NCBI RefSeq assembly: GCF_001457415.1
Contig: NZ_LN881723.1
Span: 591,246 to 655,245, forward strand
DNA from: Gorillibacterium timonense
GTDB lineage: Bacteria > Bacillota > Bacilli > Paenibacillales > NBRC-103111
Direction: 5' to 3'
DNA length: 64,000 nt
Of the stretch, positions 52,878 through 62,764 are shown one piece after another (positions within the stretch are counted from its first letter, which is position 1; each line of letters opens with the position of its first letter). The notes beneath the pieces are model-generated. The model ran no database searches. It was not told where the DNA came from and was given only the letters and a program-made list of their open reading frames with translations. A program made the position numbers and the translations under genes.

Positions 52878-53672
52878 TTATTCTTTCGCCATTTGATCGG
52901 CGGCGTCTTGGACATATTGATCAAGCTTCTTCTCTTCAATCAGCTTGTCGATCACCTTGTCGATCTCGGCTACGAGCGAAGGATTGTTCTTCTGAACGGC
53001 GATGGCGGAGCCGCCTACATCATCCTGCGGCTTGGCATCGGCAAGGACCAGATCCTTGGCGTTTGCGATATAAGCCTGGGCTACCGGAAGCTCCACGATC
53101 AGAGCATCGACCTTCTTCGTTTGAAGCTGGAGGATCAGGTCAGCCACGGAGCCAAGACCTTTGATATCCGCATTCTTCACTTGCTCTTTCGCAATATCCT
53201 CTTGGATCGAACCGGTTTGAACTCCGATCTTCTGGTTGTCCAAGCTTTCCATCGTGGTGAACTTGTCCTTATCTTCGGCACGAACGATGACGCCTTGGGC
53301 AGCCGTGTAGTAGATCTTGGAGAAGTCTACGCTCTTCTTGCGCTCATCGGTCGGGGTCATCCCCGCAACGATCATGTCAATTTTACCGGCCGTGAGGGCG
53401 GGCAGCAGACCGTTGAAGTCCATGTCTTTGATTTCCAGCTTAACGCCGAGCTCATCGGCAACCGCTTGTCCGATGGCGATGTCAAAGCCGATGATCGTGT
53501 CCTTGCCGTCGATCTTCTTATGGAATTCGTAGGGTGGGTAAGTGGCATTCGTTCCGAGAACGATCTTACCCGCTTTTTGAATCTCTCCGAGCTTGGCATC
53601 CTTTTTGCCGCAGCCCGACAGAATCGTGGTCAATACCAGAACGGATGCCAGCAGCACCGTGAATTTTTTCAT
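52878..53672 (-). CDS. Amino-acid ABC transporter substrate-binding lipoprotein
   Basis: 264 residues. Lipobox TTILSGCGK, then a family 3 binding protein: GTNATYPPYEF, GFDIAIGQAVADELG, GKIDMIVAGMTPTDERKKSV. The ligand is a polar amino acid (possibly cystine, Gln or Arg). Start ATG 53672; the longer frame from 53720 lacks a signal peptide start. It heads the operon, divergent from an M20 peptidase that could act on imported amino-acid conjugates. Confidence 0.92.
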   Translation of the reverse strand: MKKFTVLLASVLVLTTILSGCGKKDAKLGEIQKAGKIVLGTNATYPPYEFHKKIDGKDTIIGFDIAIGQAVADELGVKLEIKDMDFNGLLPALTAGKIDMIVAGMTPTDERKKSVDFSKIYYTAAQGVIVRAEDKDKFTTMESLDNQKIGVQTGSIQEDIAKEQVKNADIKGLGSVADLILQLQTKKVDALIVELPVAQAYIANAKDLVLADAKPQDDVGGSAIAVQKNNPSLVAEIDKVIDKLIEEKKLDQYVQDAADQMAKE

Positions 53673-53891
53673 AACCAATGAAGCCTCCCTTTTGTTTATC
53701 CGTGATAGATATTTAAACACAATGTTGCCATTATATAAGCTCGTCTCCTATAAATCAATGGGTTTTAACCATTGTTCACTGAATTTTTATACATGGAAAT
53801 ACATAAACAACCGCTTTTCGTTTCGGATGATGAATCCGGTGAAGAAGGCTTATAATGAGAGAAGGTACCTGAGAGGAGAGACGAAATTCCC

Positions 53892-55064
53892 ATGAAAACT
53901 ACAATCTGCCGCGCCATCGACGATTGCTTCGATTCCTTGACCGATACGGCGCTATACATAGGCCGTCATCCGGAGCTTGGCCATGAAGAGGTGTTGGCCT
54001 CCGCCCGTTTAATGGAAGAGTTTGGTAAGGCGGGCTTTCAAGTCGAGCCCGCTCCGCTCGCCATCTCCACTGCGTTCATCGCCTCGTATTCCTCCAAGAA
54101 ACCCGGTCCGGTCATCGCCCTGCTCTGCGAATACGATGCCCTGCCCGAGCTTGGACATGCCTGCGGCCATCACCTCATATCGGGGATGAGCCTTGGGGCG
54201 GCCATCGGGTTGGCTGCTGTACTTGAGGAAACCGGCGGAACGCTGCGCGTCTACGGTACCCCCGCCGAAGAAACGATGGGAGCCAAGGTCGACATGGCCG
54301 CAGCCGGTCTGTTCCGGGATGTCGATGCCGCATTGATGGCGCACCCTTATCATTCCCATGTCAAATCCGGCCATTCGCTCGCCATGGATGCCTTGCAGTT
54401 CACTTATCACGGTAAAGCGGCCCATGCCGCCGCCAGCCCGCATGAAGGCGTCAATGCGCTCGACGCGGTTCTTCTGCTGTTCAATTCCATCTCCATGCTG
54501 CGCCAGCAATTGCCCGATCACGTCCGGATTCACGGGATCATCTCGGACGGCGGCAAGGCGCCGAACATCATCCCCGAGCGGGCCGAAGCCCGTTTCTATC
54601 TCCGCTCCGCCCATCGACCGGTAACGGATGAAGTCGTCGAGAAGGTCCGCTGCTGCGCCGAAGGGGCCGCAATGCAAACAGGCTGTACACTAGACATCTC
54701 CAATTACGAGTATTCCTATGACGAGCTCATTACCAACCAGACGTTGTCCGCCAGCTTTACGGCAAACCTGCTGGCTCTCGGGATTGAGGAGAAAGAAGTG
54801 CAGGACGGCAAAGACACTGGTTCTCTCGATCTCGGCAATGTCTCCCGGCAATGTCCGACCATTCATCCGTATGTGAAGGTGACCGAGGAGCCTTATCTGC
54901 TGCACACGGCCGAGTTCCGCGATGCCGCCATGCTTCCGCGCGCGCTTGAAGGGATGAGGCAGGGGGCGAAAGCCCTCGCTTTAACCGCGTATGATGTTCT
55001 TACCCAACCGGAGCTGCTTGCGCGGGTAAAAGCAGAATATCTAACCGCCGTAAGCGGGCAATGA
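53892..55064 (+). CDS. M20-family metallo-amidohydrolase
   Basis: 390 residues of the M20D group (AbgB/aminoacylase-like). Metal motifs: CEYDALPELGHACGHH, GTPAEE and the MAHPYH histidine; the dimerisation domain with GKAAHAAASPHEGVNALDAV is intact. Such enzymes hydrolyse N-acyl amino acids or amidobenzoyl-Glu conjugates. AGGAGAGA lies upstream of ATG 53892. Divergent from the amino-acid importer, 220 bp apart. Confidence 0.9.
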   Translation: MKTTICRAIDDCFDSLTDTALYIGRHPELGHEEVLASARLMEEFGKAGFQVEPAPLAISTAFIASYSSKKPGPVIALLCEYDALPELGHACGHHLISGMSLGAAIGLAAVLEETGGTLRVYGTPAEETMGAKVDMAAAGLFRDVDAALMAHPYHSHVKSGHSLAMDALQFTYHGKAAHAAASPHEGVNALDAVLLLFNSISMLRQQLPDHVRIHGIISDGGKAPNIIPERAEARFYLRSAHRPVTDEVVEKVRCCAEGAAMQTGCTLDISNYEYSYDELITNQTLSASFTANLLALGIEEKEVQDGKDTGSLDLGNVSRQCPTIHPYVKVTEEPYLLHTAEFRDAAMLPRALEGMRQGAKALALTAYDVLTQPELLARVKAEYLTAVSGQ

Positions 55065-55082
55065 GCACATCGCTCGACCTCC

Positions 55083-55135
55083 TTCCAATCGATGCCGTTT
55101 TATATCCACACGGTTTAGGCTGACAGCGTATTAGC
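55083..55135 (+). repeat. Dispersed 3'-UTR element, copy D (half, reverse orientation)
   Basis: CCAATCGATGCCG, core TATCCACACG at 55103-55112, and the terminal repeat CTGACAGCGTATTAGC (55120-55135). It follows the M20 peptidase stop by about 20 bp and is followed by a terminator, the same arrangement as in copies A and E. The proximal half is missing. Confidence 0.75.
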
Positions 55136-55156
55136 AGGAAAAGGGAAAGCATAGGA

Positions 55157-55206
55157 AAAGCCGACTGTCCGGAGCCAATAGCTCCGTAAACAGCCGGCTT
55201 CTTTTT
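55157..55206. terminator. Bidirectional terminator between the M20 peptidase and the first chemoreceptor
   Basis: AAGCCGACTGT with GGAGC pairs with GCTCC and ACAGCCGGCTT, followed by CTTTTT on the plus strand and TTTTCC on the minus strand. Confidence 0.85.
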
Positions 55207-55219
55207 GGTAGGCTTCGGC

Positions 55220-57385
55220 TTAGACCCGAAACTTCGAAAGGCTCTCTTGCAGCCCTTTAGAAAGGGTCTCCAAGCTCTCGGCCAGCCTCGTCAAGCCTTC
55301 GCTGACGCTGAGCTGCTCATTGCTGAGGGAGGCCACCTCTTCCGAGGTCGCCGAGGATTCCTCCGAAACTGCGCTGACGTTGCTCATCGCTTCGGTAAGC
55401 TCCAATTGGTTCGCTTCGAGAATGTGAATCGATTCCGTAACCTCGGACAGCTGGGACACGAAGCTCGTCATGTGGCGATTGACGCTTTGGAAAATGTCAT
55501 CCGCTCCCCTCACCGAACGAATCTGCTCCTGGAAGAGGGGGTACGCCTCAAGAAGAACGTTCACGGTCTCCTCCATTTCCATCTGAATAGCCTCCGTGAT
55601 CTCCGCCACGACGCCGATGTTCATCTTCGATTGTTCGGCAAGCTTGCGGATTTCGTCAGCCACGACCATGAAGCCTTTACCGGCTGCGCCGGCACGCGCC
55701 GCTTCGATCGTCGCATTGAGCGAAAGGATATTGGTCTGCTTCGTCATATTTCCGAGAACATCGAGAACTTTGCGGATAGACGCCGTGCTGTCCTTCAGCT
55801 TCTCGACCTTCTCTACCATCGTACGGGTCATCGTTTCCGTTGATCCGGTCTTCGCGGTCAGTTCGTTCATATAGAGCATGCCTTGCTCGCTGGAGCTATG
55901 AATATCCGCGGCGACGGCTCCCATTTGGCTATTCGAGGCGACGGCCTCCTTCATCCGATCCCCGATGGTGTGGGTCAGGTTGTTCCCCCGCTCCGCTTCC
56001 ATGGCGAGGCTGGAGGCGCCGTTTGCGATTTCCTCCGTCGCGATGGCGATCTCCTTGGCGGAGGTCGTCGTCTGCTTGGCGGCGTTAAGCAGCTCTCCGG
56101 CAGTGGAAAATACTTGTGCGGCCGACCGGTTGGTCTGTTCGACGAGAGATTTGATCTGCGTCATCATCCGGTTAAAGCTAAAACCGAGCCGGGCGATCTC
56201 ATCCTTCCCTTTATACGTCCTAGTGGTGGACACGGTCAGATCTCCAAGCTCCGCCTTGTGCATCAGCTTGCTTAGATTGCGCAGGGGTTTGCCGATCATA
56301 TTCGCGACCAGGATGCCAACGCCAAGAGCTACTAATCCGGCGATCAGAATCGACAGCCACATGGCGCTGCGGATGGTGTCCGTATCCTTGACAAGCTCGG
56401 CGATCGGAACGGTCGAGAGGACCGTCCAATCGCTGAGCGCCAATTTCTTGTAGACAACCAGGTTGTCCTCTCCGTTAATTGATCGAATTTGGCTTATGGA
56501 CGTACTTGCGGCTTCCTGTTGCTCTTCGGGCGTCAGAAGAATCGGAGCAGCTTTACCGACCTGATCAGACACTTCCGAATAGATGACGTTCCCCTCTTCG
56601 TTGACGACGAGCATCCTTCCGGTTTTGCCGATCTGAATATGGGACATGTACCCCGCGACGGAGGTCAGCGGAATTTCAAATAAGAGAACCTGATCGCTGT
56701 CACCGATCGAGGAAAGCGTCAACTGGCGGGCCATCCCGATCGAAAGCTTCGATATGGATTTGGTGTATCCCTTCTCCCTCGAATCCAGCCACACGGTCTG
56801 CCCGCTTGCTTCCAGCGTTTTCGTGAACCAATCCTCCTTGCGGTAATCCTTTTTATCGGGAAGCGCCTCAAAAGAGTTCGTGCTGATCGGTTTCAGCGCA
56901 TTTGTCGGCAGAACATGGATCGCTGCAATTTCACTGACGCTATTCAGCTTGATCGCAGACAGCTTGTTGTCGATCGCTGCCAGAACCGCCGCCTGATCGA
57001 GCTTGGGATTGACCGCTTTGCCTGATGCACTGATTTTCCAATCGGCCAACAGAGACAAGATGTCATTGTCCTTCACAATCTTGAGTGATTCGCTCTCAAA
57101 AATTTTCAAGCCGAGCTGAAGCTTTTCCGAGGCCTGGTTGACGGTTTGTGTCATCGATATTTCGGCGTTCTTTTTGATGATCGCTTTGGAACTGGTGTAG
57201 GAGTACCACCCTACGGAGGCCACGAGAAGCAAGGTCGCGCAGAAAAAAATCAGAAACAGCTTCATTCCGACGGTTTGAAACAAATTCGAGCCTTCTTCAC
57301 GCTCCTTCGCTTTAGGAAGCGCTTTCTTTTTTGTTGTTGGCTTCTTTGTTTTTTCTGGTTTATTCTTCTTTTCCTTCCCCTTCAT
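55220..57385 (-). CDS. Methyl-accepting chemotaxis protein (first of a tandem pair)
   Basis: 721 residues: a Lys-rich cytoplasmic N-terminal tail (about 1-40, e.g. [18 protein letters not shown]), membrane helix 1 (about 43-65), an extracellular dCache-type sensor (about 66-330), helix 2 ([20 protein letters not shown]), a HAMP domain, and the signalling hairpin with the conserved tip region [20 protein letters not shown]. It relays an external signal to CheA. Start ATG 57385 behind GGAAGGTGG. From the HAMP domain on it is almost identical to the neighbour at 57765, while the sensors have diverged. Confidence 0.92.
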   Translation of the reverse strand: MKGKEKKNKPEKTKKPTTKKKALPKAKEREEGSNLFQTVGMKLFLIFFCATLLLVASVGWYSYTSSKAIIKKNAEISMTQTVNQASEKLQLGLKIFESESLKIVKDNDILSLLADWKISASGKAVNPKLDQAAVLAAIDNKLSAIKLNSVSEIAAIHVLPTNALKPISTNSFEALPDKKDYRKEDWFTKTLEASGQTVWLDSREKGYTKSISKLSIGMARQLTLSSIGDSDQVLLFEIPLTSVAGYMSHIQIGKTGRMLVVNEEGNVIYSEVSDQVGKAAPILLTPEEQQEAASTSISQIRSINGEDNLVVYKKLALSDWTVLSTVPIAELVKDTDTIRSAMWLSILIAGLVALGVGILVANMIGKPLRNLSKLMHKAELGDLTVSTTRTYKGKDEIARLGFSFNRMMTQIKSLVEQTNRSAAQVFSTAGELLNAAKQTTTSAKEIAIATEEIANGASSLAMEAERGNNLTHTIGDRMKEAVASNSQMGAVAADIHSSSEQGMLYMNELTAKTGSTETMTRTMVEKVEKLKDSTASIRKVLDVLGNMTKQTNILSLNATIEAARAGAAGKGFMVVADEIRKLAEQSKMNIGVVAEITEAIQMEMEETVNVLLEAYPLFQEQIRSVRGADDIFQSVNRHMTSFVSQLSEVTESIHILEANQLELTEAMSNVSAVSEESSATSEEVASLSNEQLSVSEGLTRLAESLETLSKGLQESLSKFRV

Positions 57386-57764
57386 GATTTCCACCTTCCT
57401 AAAAGTTAGGTTGTTTTGTTAGGTTACCTTTTTATGTATTTTGCCTATTGGTAACGCTATCACCTTCTATATATCAAAAATTTCTACATAAATCTTCATT
57501 CTCCTACCTAAAATCAACATCAATCAAAATATTTTTAGTTATTATTCACGTTTTGTTCGCAACTTTTTTATACTTGTTTATTATTTTTGTTTTTATGTAT
57601 TTCATGTTATTAAAAACAATGATATGCTAAGTTTTGCAAATAACTCCTTATCGGACATTGTTGGTATACGCTGCCTAATGGAATAAGGGAACAGCAAAAA
57701 GTCGACCACCGGAGCGGCTGCCCCAGCGATCGACTTCTTTCTCACATGCGATTCGCATCTGATC
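57386..57764. other. AT-rich gap between the two chemoreceptor genes
   Basis: 379 bp, markedly AT-rich at 57460-57640. It contains the terminator of the second receptor (57696-57745: GTCGA with GCTGGGGCAGCC and GTCGACTTTTTG on the minus strand). I found no gene and no convincing sigma-D promoter (TAAA-N15-GCCGATAT) for the first receptor. Confidence 0.6.
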
Positions 57765-59924
57765 CTAAATTCTGAATTTCGTCAAACTTTCCTGCAGATC
57801 TCGAGCGAGCCCATCAAGGTTCTCAGCCAGTCTCGTCAAGCCTTCGCTAACGCTAAGCTGCTCGTTGCTAAGAGAGGCTACCTCTTCCGAGGTCGCCGAC
57901 GATTCCTCCGAGACGGCGCTGACATTGCTCATCGCTTCGGTAAGCTCCCGCTGATTCGATTCGAGAATGTGAATCGATTCGGTAACTTCAGCCAACTGAG
58001 AGACGAAGTTTGTCATGTGCTGATTGACACTCTTAAAGATTTCGTCCGCATCCTTCACGGAATGGATTTGCTCCTGGAAGAGCGGATACGCCTCGAGGAG
58101 AACGTTCACGGTCTCATCGATTTCCATTTGAATCGTTTCGGTGATCTCCGCTACAACACCGATGTTTGTCTTCGACTGCTCGGCAAGCTTGCGGATTTCG
58201 TCGGCTACAACCATGAAGCCCTTACCCGCTGCACCGGCGCGCGCCGCTTCAATCGTCGCATTGAGCGAAAGGATGTTCGTCTGCTTAGTCATGTTGCCGA
58301 GAACATCGAGAATTTTGCGGATGGACGCCGTGCTGTCCTTCAGCTTCTCGACCTTCTCCACCATCGAGCGGGTCATCGTTTCCGTCGATCCGGTCTTCGC
58401 GGTCAGTTCATTCATATAGAGCATACCCTGCTCGCTAGAATGCTGGATATCTGCGGCGGCCGTACCCATCTGGGTATTCGAAGCGACCGCATCCTTCATT
58501 CGGTCTCCAATCGTGTGGGTCAAATTGTTCCCCCGCTCCGCTTCCGTAGCGAGGCTGGAGGCGCCGTTCGCAATTTCCTCTGTCGCGATGGCGATTTCCT
58601 TGGCGGAGGTCGTCGTCTGCTTCGCGGCGTTAAGTAGCTCTCCGGCGGTGGACAGCACCTGTGAGGCGGATCGGTTGGTTTGATCGACTAGGTTCGTGAT
58701 CTGCGTCATCATCTGGTTAAAGCTGAGTCCGAGTTGGCCGATTTCATCTTTCCCCTTGAATTTGGCGCGAACGGTGAGATCGCCTTGTTCTCCCCGGTGC
58801 ATCAGGTTGCGCAAGACTCGCAACGGTTTCCCGATCATGTTCGCCACCAGGAAGCCAACGCCGATTGCAACCAGAACCGAGACCAGAACGGAAATCCACA
58901 TGACATTACGAATGGCATTCGCGTCCTTCAAGAGCTCGGAGACCGGTACGAGCGTGACGATCGACCAGTTGCTATCCGTCATCTTCTTGTAGATGACTAA
59001 TTGTTTCTGACCGTTAATCGTCATCGTTTTGCTGCTTGCCGATTCCTCCGATTTCGCCAATTCATCTGCCGATATCGTCGCAGGAGAAGCTTGTCCGACC
59101 TCATCCGGCTTTTCGGAATAGATGATCGTTCCACTGTCGTTGACAATAATCGTGGAACTGGTGCTTCCGATCGAAATATGAGTCATGTATTCCCCCAGCG
59201 AAGACAGGGGGATATCAAACAGCAGCACCTGTTCACGGTCGCCTGTACTGGTGATCGTGAGCTGACGAGCCATGCCGATGGACGGTTTGTTCGCGGTGTT
59301 GGAATACCCCTTTTCCTTCGTGTCCAGCCAGACGACTCTCCCTCCCGCTTCGAGGGCCTTCTTGAACCATGCTTCCTCGCGGTAATCCCCCGAATCGGTT
59401 GCCCCACCGAAGGAGGTGGTGCTGACCGGCGTAATCTGGGCGATCGGCAAGATGTGAATGCTGCCGATTCCGCTGTTGCCGAGCGTAAATGTTGAGAGCT
59501 TCTTCGTGATATTCTGAACAGCTGTCAGTTGCTCATACAGCATATCATTGTCGCCGTTAGCCGTACTGGTCTTCTTCCAGGAGGCGAGCAGCGAACTCAT
59601 ATCGCTGTCCGCGATGATCTTCATGGATTCACTCTCGAACATGCCAAGGCCAAGCTCAAGCTTGTCGCCCACTTGAGTGATCGTTTCTTGAGTAGCGTCA
59701 TCCACCTTTTGCTGGATGATTTGCCGGGACTGACTGTAGGAAAACAGACCTACACCCAACACGAGAATAAAGATCGCGCAGAAGAAGGCAAGAAACAATT
59801 GAATTCCGACCGAACGAGCCGGATTAAAGGTCAGCTTGCGCCTTTCCTTAATAGAAAGCGCTTTCCGTTCAGCTCCTGCTTTCGGCTCAGCCTTGGGCTT
59901 GATCTTCTTTTCTTTGGGGTTCAT
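57765..59924 (-). CDS. Methyl-accepting chemotaxis protein (second of a tandem pair)
   Basis: 719 residues with the same plan: Lys/Glu-rich cytoplasmic tail (about 1-55), helix 1 ([20 protein letters not shown]), dCache-type sensor, helix 2 ([20 protein letters not shown]), HAMP and signalling domain with [23 protein letters not shown] 59924 has AGGACGGTGG upstream. Clear tandem duplicate of the gene at 55220; signalling halves are nearly identical, sensors differ. Confidence 0.92.
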   Translation of the reverse strand: MNPKEKKIKPKAEPKAGAERKALSIKERRKLTFNPARSVGIQLFLAFFCAIFILVLGVGLFSYSQSRQIIQQKVDDATQETITQVGDKLELGLGMFESESMKIIADSDMSSLLASWKKTSTANGDNDMLYEQLTAVQNITKKLSTFTLGNSGIGSIHILPIAQITPVSTTSFGGATDSGDYREEAWFKKALEAGGRVVWLDTKEKGYSNTANKPSIGMARQLTITSTGDREQVLLFDIPLSSLGEYMTHISIGSTSSTIIVNDSGTIIYSEKPDEVGQASPATISADELAKSEESASSKTMTINGQKQLVIYKKMTDSNWSIVTLVPVSELLKDANAIRNVMWISVLVSVLVAIGVGFLVANMIGKPLRVLRNLMHRGEQGDLTVRAKFKGKDEIGQLGLSFNQMMTQITNLVDQTNRSASQVLSTAGELLNAAKQTTTSAKEIAIATEEIANGASSLATEAERGNNLTHTIGDRMKDAVASNTQMGTAAADIQHSSEQGMLYMNELTAKTGSTETMTRSMVEKVEKLKDSTASIRKILDVLGNMTKQTNILSLNATIEAARAGAAGKGFMVVADEIRKLAEQSKTNIGVVAEITETIQMEIDETVNVLLEAYPLFQEQIHSVKDADEIFKSVNQHMTNFVSQLAEVTESIHILESNQRELTEAMSNVSAVSEESSATSEEVASLSNEQLSVSEGLTRLAENLDGLARDLQESLTKFRI

Positions 59925-60087
59925 GAGTGCCACCGTCCTACTCTTAGGTCTCTGGAATGTGATCGACTCGCAACCAACTGCTTCCAATTGCGTCCGATTT
60001 TCCTCTATCTAACATGTGAATTCGACAAACTTCACGGATTCCCTTCCTTTCCCCTCTTTCCTTTCCAAAAAATCTTAACAAAAACAG

Positions 60088-60110
60088 AAAAAGCCCCCTA
60101 AGGGGCTTTA
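60088..60110 (-). terminator. Terminator of the U32 gene yrrO
   Basis: AAAGCCCC pairs with GGGGGCTTTTT (minus strand), with T-rich DNA following. Five bases after the stop codon. Confidence 0.88.
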
Positions 60111-60114
60111 GGTA

Positions 60115-61374
60115 TTACGAAACGTTTCGTTTGCGCATCATGTCGAACCGGTGAACTTCCTGATTTACCTTCATCTTAACCTTTTGCAGGGGGTGCCGAG
60201 CCGCATCCAGCGGGTTGCCTTCCTCATCTGTAAGCTCTCCCGCCTTTTGCTGGAAAAAGACGCCTCCCGGGCCGACAAATTCGATTTCTTGGCCGGGCTT
60301 AAAATGATTGCGCTGCTCGATCAGAGCAACGCCGGTAGCGGGATCATAGTCCAGGACAAGTCCGGCGAAGTCGAAGGGAACTGACTTTTCCTCCGGAGTG
60401 TAAATATGGTCCTCATGACCCGGATCTTCGAAGTAAAATCCGGTGTTAACCGGACGGTTGGCTGCCTTGGCGATCTCTTCGACCAGTCTTGGATCGGTTC
60501 GGTACCCGTCAGGGTCCGCCAGATAGGCATCAATGGCCTGACGGTACACATTCACCACCGTTGCGACATAATGAATGCTGCGCATGCGCCCTTCGATCTT
60601 GAAGCTGTCCACGCCGGAGCGGATCAGCTGTGGGATGTGCTCCAGCATGCACAGATCCTTCGCTCCCATGGCAAAGGGATTGTCGCTTTCGTCAAAAAGA
60701 GCTTGCTCGCCGGAATAGAGATCGTACTTCCAGCGGCACGACTGGCAGCATCCGCCTCGGTTGGAGTCACGCCCCGTGAAGTGATTGGACAGCACGCACC
60801 GGCCGGAAAACGAGCTGCACATCGCCCCGTGGATAAACGTTTCGATCTCGATGTCGACATGGCTTTTGATCTCGGCAATTTCGGCGAAGCTCGCTTCCCG
60901 GGCGAGAACGACCCGGTCCGCCCCTTCGTCCTTCCAGTATTGAACGGAACGCCAATTCAGGGTCGATTGCTGGGTGCTGAGATGAACCTCCAGCTTCGGA
61001 GCAGCACGGCGGCAAGTTTCAATGATCATCGGATCGGCGACGATAATCGCCGATATGCCCGCTTCCTCTAATCCCCGCAGGTATTCCTCTACACCAGCAA
61101 TATCTTCATTGTGGGCGATGATGTTCGTGGTGACGAAAATCCTCGCCCCGTAGGGCTTGGCGAATTCGACAGCCTCCTTCATCTCCTCCAGCGAGAAATT
61201 GTCGGCGTTCGAACGGAGCCCGTACTTTTGACCCCCAATATAGACGGCATCCGCTCCATAACGGATAGCAAACTTCAGCTTTTCCAAATTTCCGGCCGGA
61301 GCCAGGAGTTCCGGTCTGCGCAGCCCGAACGGCTTCGCAGCGCCTTTTTCCAATTCCGGTTGAACGGTTGTCAC
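60115..61374 (-). CDS. yrrO: U32-family tRNA hydroxylation protein (YrrO/TrhP2 type)
   Basis: 419 residues. N-terminal TIM-barrel-like part with RPELLAPAGNLEKLKFAIRY and GADAVYIGG, then the Cys cluster GRCVLSN and GGCCQSCRWKY that holds an Fe-S centre in the family, and a C-terminal beta domain. YrrN and YrrO together make 5-hydroxyuridine at tRNA position 34 in B. subtilis; older records call them peptidases. GTG 61374 has AAAGGAGGG upstream. Confidence 0.88.
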   Translation of the reverse strand: MTTVQPELEKGAAKPFGLRRPELLAPAGNLEKLKFAIRYGADAVYIGGQKYGLRSNADNFSLEEMKEAVEFAKPYGARIFVTTNIIAHNEDIAGVEEYLRGLEEAGISAIIVADPMIIETCRRAAPKLEVHLSTQQSTLNWRSVQYWKDEGADRVVLAREASFAEIAEIKSHVDIEIETFIHGAMCSSFSGRCVLSNHFTGRDSNRGGCCQSCRWKYDLYSGEQALFDESDNPFAMGAKDLCMLEHIPQLIRSGVDSFKIEGRMRSIHYVATVVNVYRQAIDAYLADPDGYRTDPRLVEEIAKAANRPVNTGFYFEDPGHEDHIYTPEEKSVPFDFAGLVLDYDPATGVALIEQRNHFKPGQEIEFVGPGGVFFQQKAGELTDEEGNPLDAARHPLQKVKMKVNQEVHRFDMMRKRNVS

Positions 61375-61619
61375 GGTTGTCCCTCCTTTATTCCGGCTCA
61401 TTGTGAAAATCAATACCTGACTTATGGCGAGGGGAGCCACTGCGGAACAGAGGGTTCTTCCGATCGCTGTTAAAGCCCGATTCCTTATTGAATGGAGACG
61501 TTCATGGTGGGAATCGTCCTTTAAAGGCGACCACTATCGTTTCTCCAGAATCCCTCTGCCCCTCCGCTTAGCTCCCTATTTCAGTCAAGAACTATTTTCC
61601 ACGTTGAGCCTTTATTCCT

Positions 61620-62549
61620 TTAGTAAACCTGCTGCTTGTAGAGAAATCCGAAGCAGAGCGGTCGGTCGTCCGGTTGCATGGCCTCCAGCTCCTCCAGCCA
61701 TTCCTCCTTGAACCAATCCGTCGGATTCTCCGCCCATGCGTCAATCGCTTGCCGGTAGATGCCGATCACCTTTTCTTGATAGGCCGTCCCTTTCAAGAGC
61801 CCTTCCACGTACAAGCTGTCGATGCCTGCCGCCATCAGCTCATTCAGAACTTCCAGGTAGCAGAGATCGTCCGAGCTCATGATATGCGTACCATTGGCGT
61901 CCTCGTAGACCGGAAAGCGTTCGTCCGGCCTCTCTGCTTCCACAAGAGATAACCCGGTGTGAAGCCCATAGCTTTCGGCTTCCCCTCGCTTCCCCTGGTG
62001 TTCCCGATACAGCCCGACAAGCGGCCGCTTCGAATGGTAAATATTCGTCATGCCATGCACCTGAACCTGGACCTGGAGTGCGCAGTCCTGTTTGAAGGCA
62101 ATCAGCTCGTCCAAGCTCAGCTCCCGGGCGGCAAAGACGCGGACCGCTCCTCGCCGACCCCAATAGTTGGCTGTCTCATAATTCGTGGATAGCGTTTCTC
62201 CGTGCCAATGCAGCGGAAGGGTAACTCCCGCTTCTCTCATAGCCGGAATGAGCGCCGGATCTCCGAATGCCAACGCATCGGCTCCCGCCGCGGCCACCCG
62301 GCGAAGATAATCCGGCAGTTCATCCGCTACCTCATTGGTGAAGAGGGCGTTCGCGATCACATAGAGCTTCGCTCCCCGTTCATGGGCCAGCTTTACTCCT
62401 TTTTGGATATCCTCTATGTCAAAGCTTCCCGGCAATCGCATCCCGAACCGTTCTTCTCCAACGGCTACCGCATCCGCGCCTGCACGGAGCACCCGCTCCA
62501 GCTCATCCAGATTAGCCGCTGTCGTTATCAGCTCCGGTTTATTCGCCAC
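61620..62549 (-). CDS. yrrN: U32-family tRNA hydroxylation protein (YrrN/TrhP1 type)
   Basis: 309 residues, the shorter partner: ELITTAANLDELERVLRAGA, GADALAFGDPALIPAMREAG and NIYHSKRPLVGLYREHQG. It has lost the four-Cys cluster of YrrO, as usual for YrrN. The GTG at 62549 follows AAGGGGG. About 245 bp separate it from yrrO; no gene or clear signal is visible in that gap. Confidence 0.86.
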   Translation of the reverse strand: MANKPELITTAANLDELERVLRAGADAVAVGEERFGMRLPGSFDIEDIQKGVKLAHERGAKLYVIANALFTNEVADELPDYLRRVAAAGADALAFGDPALIPAMREAGVTLPLHWHGETLSTNYETANYWGRRGAVRVFAARELSLDELIAFKQDCALQVQVQVHGMTNIYHSKRPLVGLYREHQGKRGEAESYGLHTGLSLVEAERPDERFPVYEDANGTHIMSSDDLCYLEVLNELMAAGIDSLYVEGLLKGTAYQEKVIGIYRQAIDAWAENPTDWFKEEWLEELEAMQPDDRPLCFGFLYKQQVY

Positions 62550-62630
62550 TGGTTTTCCCCCTTATTCGAAAACATATCCTTTCTACTATAACAAATGTCA
62601 CACCTTCATGCCAGACTATCGCCAGAAGGA

Positions 62631-62661
62631 AAAAACCGCCTAAGCCGTAAGGCAGGCGGTT
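62631..62661 (-). terminator. Terminator after mltG and repeat copy E
   Basis: CCGCCTGCC pairs with GGCTTAGGCGG and six T follow on the minus strand. Confidence 0.85.
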
Positions 62662-62668
62662 GCAGCCG

Positions 62669-62762
62669 ATACGCGATCAACGATACTCGTGTGGATAGGA
62701 AGCATCGTCAATCGGAATGAGAAAAAGTGCGGACACCACGTCTTTTCAGTTGACCGCATACC
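62669..62762 (-). repeat. Dispersed 3'-UTR element, copy E
   Basis: 94 bp, from ATACGCGATCAAC to GTTGACCGCATACC; these ends pair as an inverted repeat with two differences, both G-U wobbles on the mltG-sense strand. Core CGTGTGGATA at 62688-62697; GTGCGGACACCACG as in copy B. It begins two bases after the mltG stop and is followed by the terminator. Confidence 0.82.
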
Positions 62763-62764
62763 AG

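Noticed and set aside
57386..57630. Sigma-D (motility) promoter for the first chemoreceptor and a 60-codon frame in the AT-rich gap
   Set aside because: No TAAA-N15-GCCGATAT match was found, and the frame is only an AT-rich hydrophobic run without a ribosome site.
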